From positions 1 through 8,695 of the forward strand of contig JAGQWV010000614.1 of NCBI GenBank assembly GCA_020437045.1: a DNA stretch of 8,695 bases, given 5' to 3'. A model generated the notes under the pieces. That model did not search any database. It was not told the origin of the DNA and saw nothing but the letters and a program-made list of their open reading frames with translations. A program made the translations under genes and the position numbers. Positions 6,193 through 8,695 of the stretch are shown piece by piece (the first letter of the stretch is position 1; every line of letters begins with the position of its first letter). This stretch comes from Saprospiraceae bacterium. GTDB taxonomy: Bacteria > Bacteroidota > Bacteroidia > Chitinophagales > Saprospiraceae.

Positions 6193-8577
6193 ATGATGAA
6201 AAAACACAGGTTTTATATTCCATTTTTTATTTTATTTTTTTTCATAAAGGGATTTTCCCAGCCGGATATTGATCCCCGGTATATCAGCGGATTTTGGGAA
6301 GCTCATTGGATCACTCATCCTACGGCTTCTCCAACAGATTATGGCGTTTATCACTTCCGAAAGGAGATCGACATTGATAAAGTACCTGCAGAATTTGTGG
6401 TACATGTTTCCGGAGATAATCGCTATCGCCTCCTTATCAATGGCGTAGAGGTCGCTCTGGGACCGGCACGTGGCGATTTGGAGCACTGGCGTTTTGAAAC
6501 GGTGGATATTGCGCCTAAATTAAAACCGGGAAAAAATATAATAGGTGCTACGGTTTGGAATTCCGGCTTACAGGGGCCGGCTGCCCAGATCTCCTTGCAG
6601 ACGGCCTTTATTTTACAGGGAAATGGTGATACAGAACAAATCATCAATACCGACCGATCTTGGAAAGTACTTCAGGATATGGCCTATCTGCCAGAGCAAG
6701 AGAGCTATCAGGCGCTACATACTTATATCGTCGTCGGGCCAGGTGATAAAGTAGATGCCGCCAAATATCCCTGGGGATGGGAACAGCAAGGATATGATGA
6801 TGAAGATTGGGAGCAAGTGAAAATGATGGCCGTCGGACAGACATACGGCTTAGGTACCGACGGTGATTGGCGCTTGGTGCCCAGGGATATTCCGCCAATG
6901 GATAAATATCCGGTCTCCCTCCAGTCTGTAAGAATAGTGGATGGCCTTACGGATGCGGATGCGTTAATTACAGGAGATCCCCTCGTGGTAGCTCCTCACC
7001 AGAAAGTGACCATTTTGCTGGATCAGGAACAACTAGTGACCGCATATCCCCGTTTGGAGACCACCGGAGGAAGGGGAGCAGAAATTAAAATATCCTATGC
7101 GGAAGCCTTATTTGATAAGCAAGGACAGAAAGGTAACCGGAATGAAGTGGACGGGAAATTTTTTAGAGGATATTCCGATTATTTTTACCCGGATGGAGGA
7201 GCATCAAGAATTTTCCGCCCTCTGTGGTTTAGAACCTGGCGTTACCTACAGCTAGAAATTACCACCGGTGCTGATGCCTTGAAAATTATTCATCTCGATG
7301 GTGAGTATACCGGGTATCCATTGGTGGAAAGTGCCTCTTTTCAAAGTGATCAGAAGTGGCTGGAGGATGTATGGGAAGTTGGTTGGAGAACAGCCCGACT
7401 TTGTGCCGGAGAGACTTATTTTGATTGCCCTTATTATGAGCAATTACAATATGTAGGAGATACCCGCATCCAGGCGCTTATTTCACTATATGTGGCAGGA
7501 GATGCCCGGTTGATGCGAAAAGCAATCAATGATTTCGAACAATCACGTATTTACGTTGGATTAACCCAGAGCCGTTACCCCTGTGGAAAATTGCAAATTA
7601 TTCCACCGTATTCCTTGTTTTGGATTGCGATGATTTATGATTATTGGATGCATCAACCGGATTTCGATTATGTAAAAAGTCTATTACCGGGTATTCAGGC
7701 GGTGTTGAGATGGTATGAATCGGAATTAAATGCAGAGCATTTATTAAAGAGAACAAAGTGGTGGCAATATGTTGATTGGACGGATGAATGGTCCTGGGAT
7801 CCTGTTATGCATCAGGGTGGTGTGCCAGAACAAGATGATCAGGGTAATAGTCTGGTATTAACGCTACACTACACATATGCGCTGCAATTAGCCGAAAAAT
7901 TGCACCGGGCATTTAATGAAGACTATTATGCCGATCATTATGCAGACCAATTAAAAGAAATAAAATCTAGTCTTTTTACACTTGGGTGGGATGCACAGAA
8001 AGGTTTGTTCCGTGACCTGCCGAAAAAAGATATTTATTCACAGCATGCTAATATTCTTGCGATTCTTTGTGATGTATTGCCCGAAGGTGACCAGGGTGCA
8101 TTGATGAAAAGAATTCTGGAAAATCCCGGGTTAATACAAGCAACATTTTATTTTAAATTTTATTTATTCCAGGCTTTAGTGAAAACGGGAATGGCAGATC
8201 AATATCTGGCTCAAATAAAACCGTGGAGGGATATGCTTAATCTTGGATTGACGACGTTTGCGGAGAAGCCGGATCCAACCCGCTCGGACTGTCATGCCTG
8301 GAGTGCCAGTCCCAACTATGATTTGCTGGCGACGGTGGCCGGAATTCGTCCATCTGCACCGGGATTTAGCAAAATTTCGGTTTCACCCAGCTTTGGGGAG
8401 CTGACTGAAATTGAAGCAAAGATGCCTCATCCCCAGGGTGAGATTTCGGTGTCCTTGCAAAGAGATGGTGACCATGTACATGGTTCGGTCTCTCTTCCGG
8501 CTTCGGTCAGTGGAGTGTTTTCCTGGAAAGGAGGGGAGATGATGTTAAAATCTGGAGTAAATCAAATTGACTTGTAG
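6193..8577 (+). CDS. Secreted GH78-like alpha-L-rhamnosidase
   Basis: A 794-residue family-78-type glycoside hydrolase, predicted to release terminal alpha-L-rhamnose (or a related sugar) in the periplasm. A type I signal peptide with a Phe-rich core ends at GFS|QPD (cleavage after Ser22), with no lipobox. Domains: an N-terminal beta-sandwich (about 35-235) carrying the GDNRYRLLINGVEVALGPARGD sugar-binding-like pattern seen in bacterial rhamnosidase N-domains; a second beta domain (about 260-375); the six-hairpin alpha/alpha barrel (about 380-715); and a C-terminal beta domain starting GIRPSAPGFSKISVSP (717-732). In the barrel, FDCPYYEQLQYVGDTR (410-425) replaces the classical DCPQRDERLGWTGD motif, leaving E416 as likely general acid; TTFAE with E691, followed by DCHAWSASP, matches the general-base region. 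Last gene of the sulfatase operon, 17 bp after sulfatase 2; ATG 6196 is an alternative start. The superfamily call is strong; rhamnose specificity is inferred. Confidence 0.88.
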   Translation: MMKKHRFYIPFFILFFFIKGFSQPDIDPRYISGFWEAHWITHPTASPTDYGVYHFRKEIDIDKVPAEFVVHVSGDNRYRLLINGVEVALGPARGDLEHWRFETVDIAPKLKPGKNIIGATVWNSGLQGPAAQISLQTAFILQGNGDTEQIINTDRSWKVLQDMAYLPEQESYQALHTYIVVGPGDKVDAAKYPWGWEQQGYDDEDWEQVKMMAVGQTYGLGTDGDWRLVPRDIPPMDKYPVSLQSVRIVDGLTDADALITGDPLVVAPHQKVTILLDQEQLVTAYPRLETTGGRGAEIKISYAEALFDKQGQKGNRNEVDGKFFRGYSDYFYPDGGASRIFRPLWFRTWRYLQLEITTGADALKIIHLDGEYTGYPLVESASFQSDQKWLEDVWEVGWRTARLCAGETYFDCPYYEQLQYVGDTRIQALISLYVAGDARLMRKAINDFEQSRIYVGLTQSRYPCGKLQIIPPYSLFWIAMIYDYWMHQPDFDYVKSLLPGIQAVLRWYESELNAEHLLKRTKWWQYVDWTDEWSWDPVMHQGGVPEQDDQGNSLVLTLHYTYALQLAEKLHRAFNEDYYADHYADQLKEIKSSLFTLGWDAQKGLFRDLPKKDIYSQHANILAILCDVLPEGDQGALMKRILENPGLIQATFYFKFYLFQALVKTGMADQYLAQIKPWRDMLNLGLTTFAEKPDPTRSDCHAWSASPNYDLLATVAGIRPSAPGFSKISVSPSFGELTEIEAKMPHPQGEISVSLQRDGDHVHGSVSLPASVSGVFSWKGGEMMLKSGVNQIDL

Positions 8578-8624
8578 TATTTGCCTAAACTAGTAGACGA
8601 ACCCATAAGTTATTGTAAGAAATT

Positions 8625-8695
8625 CTGAGATGAATTTTTGTGCAAGGCAAGGAGTAAAACGCAGTGATAGCCGGAGCTATAATGAGTATTTACGA
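8625..8695. repeat. Probable interspersed intergenic repeat, left part, cut by window end
   Basis: The sequence after the rhamnosidase contains an imperfect stem-loop. The innermost arms ATAGC (8667-8671) and GCTAT (8676-8680) are perfect around CGGA, and the outer arms GTAAA (8654-8658) and TTTAC (8689-8693) also pair, with mismatches between. A TTTTTGTGCAAGGCAAGGAG segment (8635-8654) lies outside. From memory, similar long interrupted palindromes with an AAGGCAAGG arm and an ATAGC-CGGA/CGTA-GCTAT core occur between genes in several bacteria; I cannot verify this here. The matching right outer arm would lie beyond the window. No T-rich terminator is seen after 8577, so this structure may serve as the transcript end. 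Confidence 0.45.

Overview
The window looks like a chromosomal segment from a Bacteroidota bacterium, probably an environmental polysaccharide degrader. The evidence is indirect: moderately AT-rich DNA, no clear Shine-Dalgarno sites ahead of the genes, two perfect matches to the Bacteroidota -7 promoter element TAnnTTTG, tandem lipoprotein sulfatases, a secreted GH78-type glycosidase, and an OmpR/histidine-kinase pair of the style common in this phylum. The exact genus cannot be read from the sequence.

Left part (1-2251, + strand): the 3' end of an OmpR-type response regulator overlaps by 4 bp the start of a complete membrane histidine kinase, so the two form a two-component system. After a short gap with a perfect inverted repeat and a TAnnTTTG promoter comes a small protein with a universal-stress-protein-like fold pattern but no recognisable ATP-binding motif. 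A strong rho-independent terminator closes this unit.

Middle (2325-2804, - strand): a stand-alone gene for a VOC/PhnB-like protein (family formerly named 3-demethylubiquinone-9 3-methyltransferase) with its own TAnnTTTG promoter. It is convergent with the left unit. A 258-bp gene-free stretch follows.

Right part (3030-8577, + strand): a tight three-gene operon (gaps of 8 and 17 bp). It encodes two different formylglycine-type S1 sulfatases, both predicted lipoproteins, and a secreted GH78-like alpha-L-rhamnosidase of 794 residues. The natural reading is a catabolic cassette that removes sulfate esters (or N-sulfate) and then cleaves terminal alpha-L-rhamnose or a related sugar from a sulfated glycan. 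Ulvan-like or other rhamnose-containing sulfated polysaccharides are candidate substrates. No SusC/SusD pair, lyase, sulfatase-maturation enzyme or dedicated regulator is in the window, so the cassette may be the edge of a larger polysaccharide utilisation locus.

The last ~110 bp hold no gene. They contain a hairpin-forming sequence that resembles the left half of an interspersed intergenic repeat and is cut by the window edge. I see no tRNA, rRNA, CRISPR array, transposase or phage gene. The most worthwhile items are the sulfatase/rhamnosidase cassette with its two variant active-site motifs, the terminal repeat, and the palindrome overlapping the promoter of the stress-like gene.
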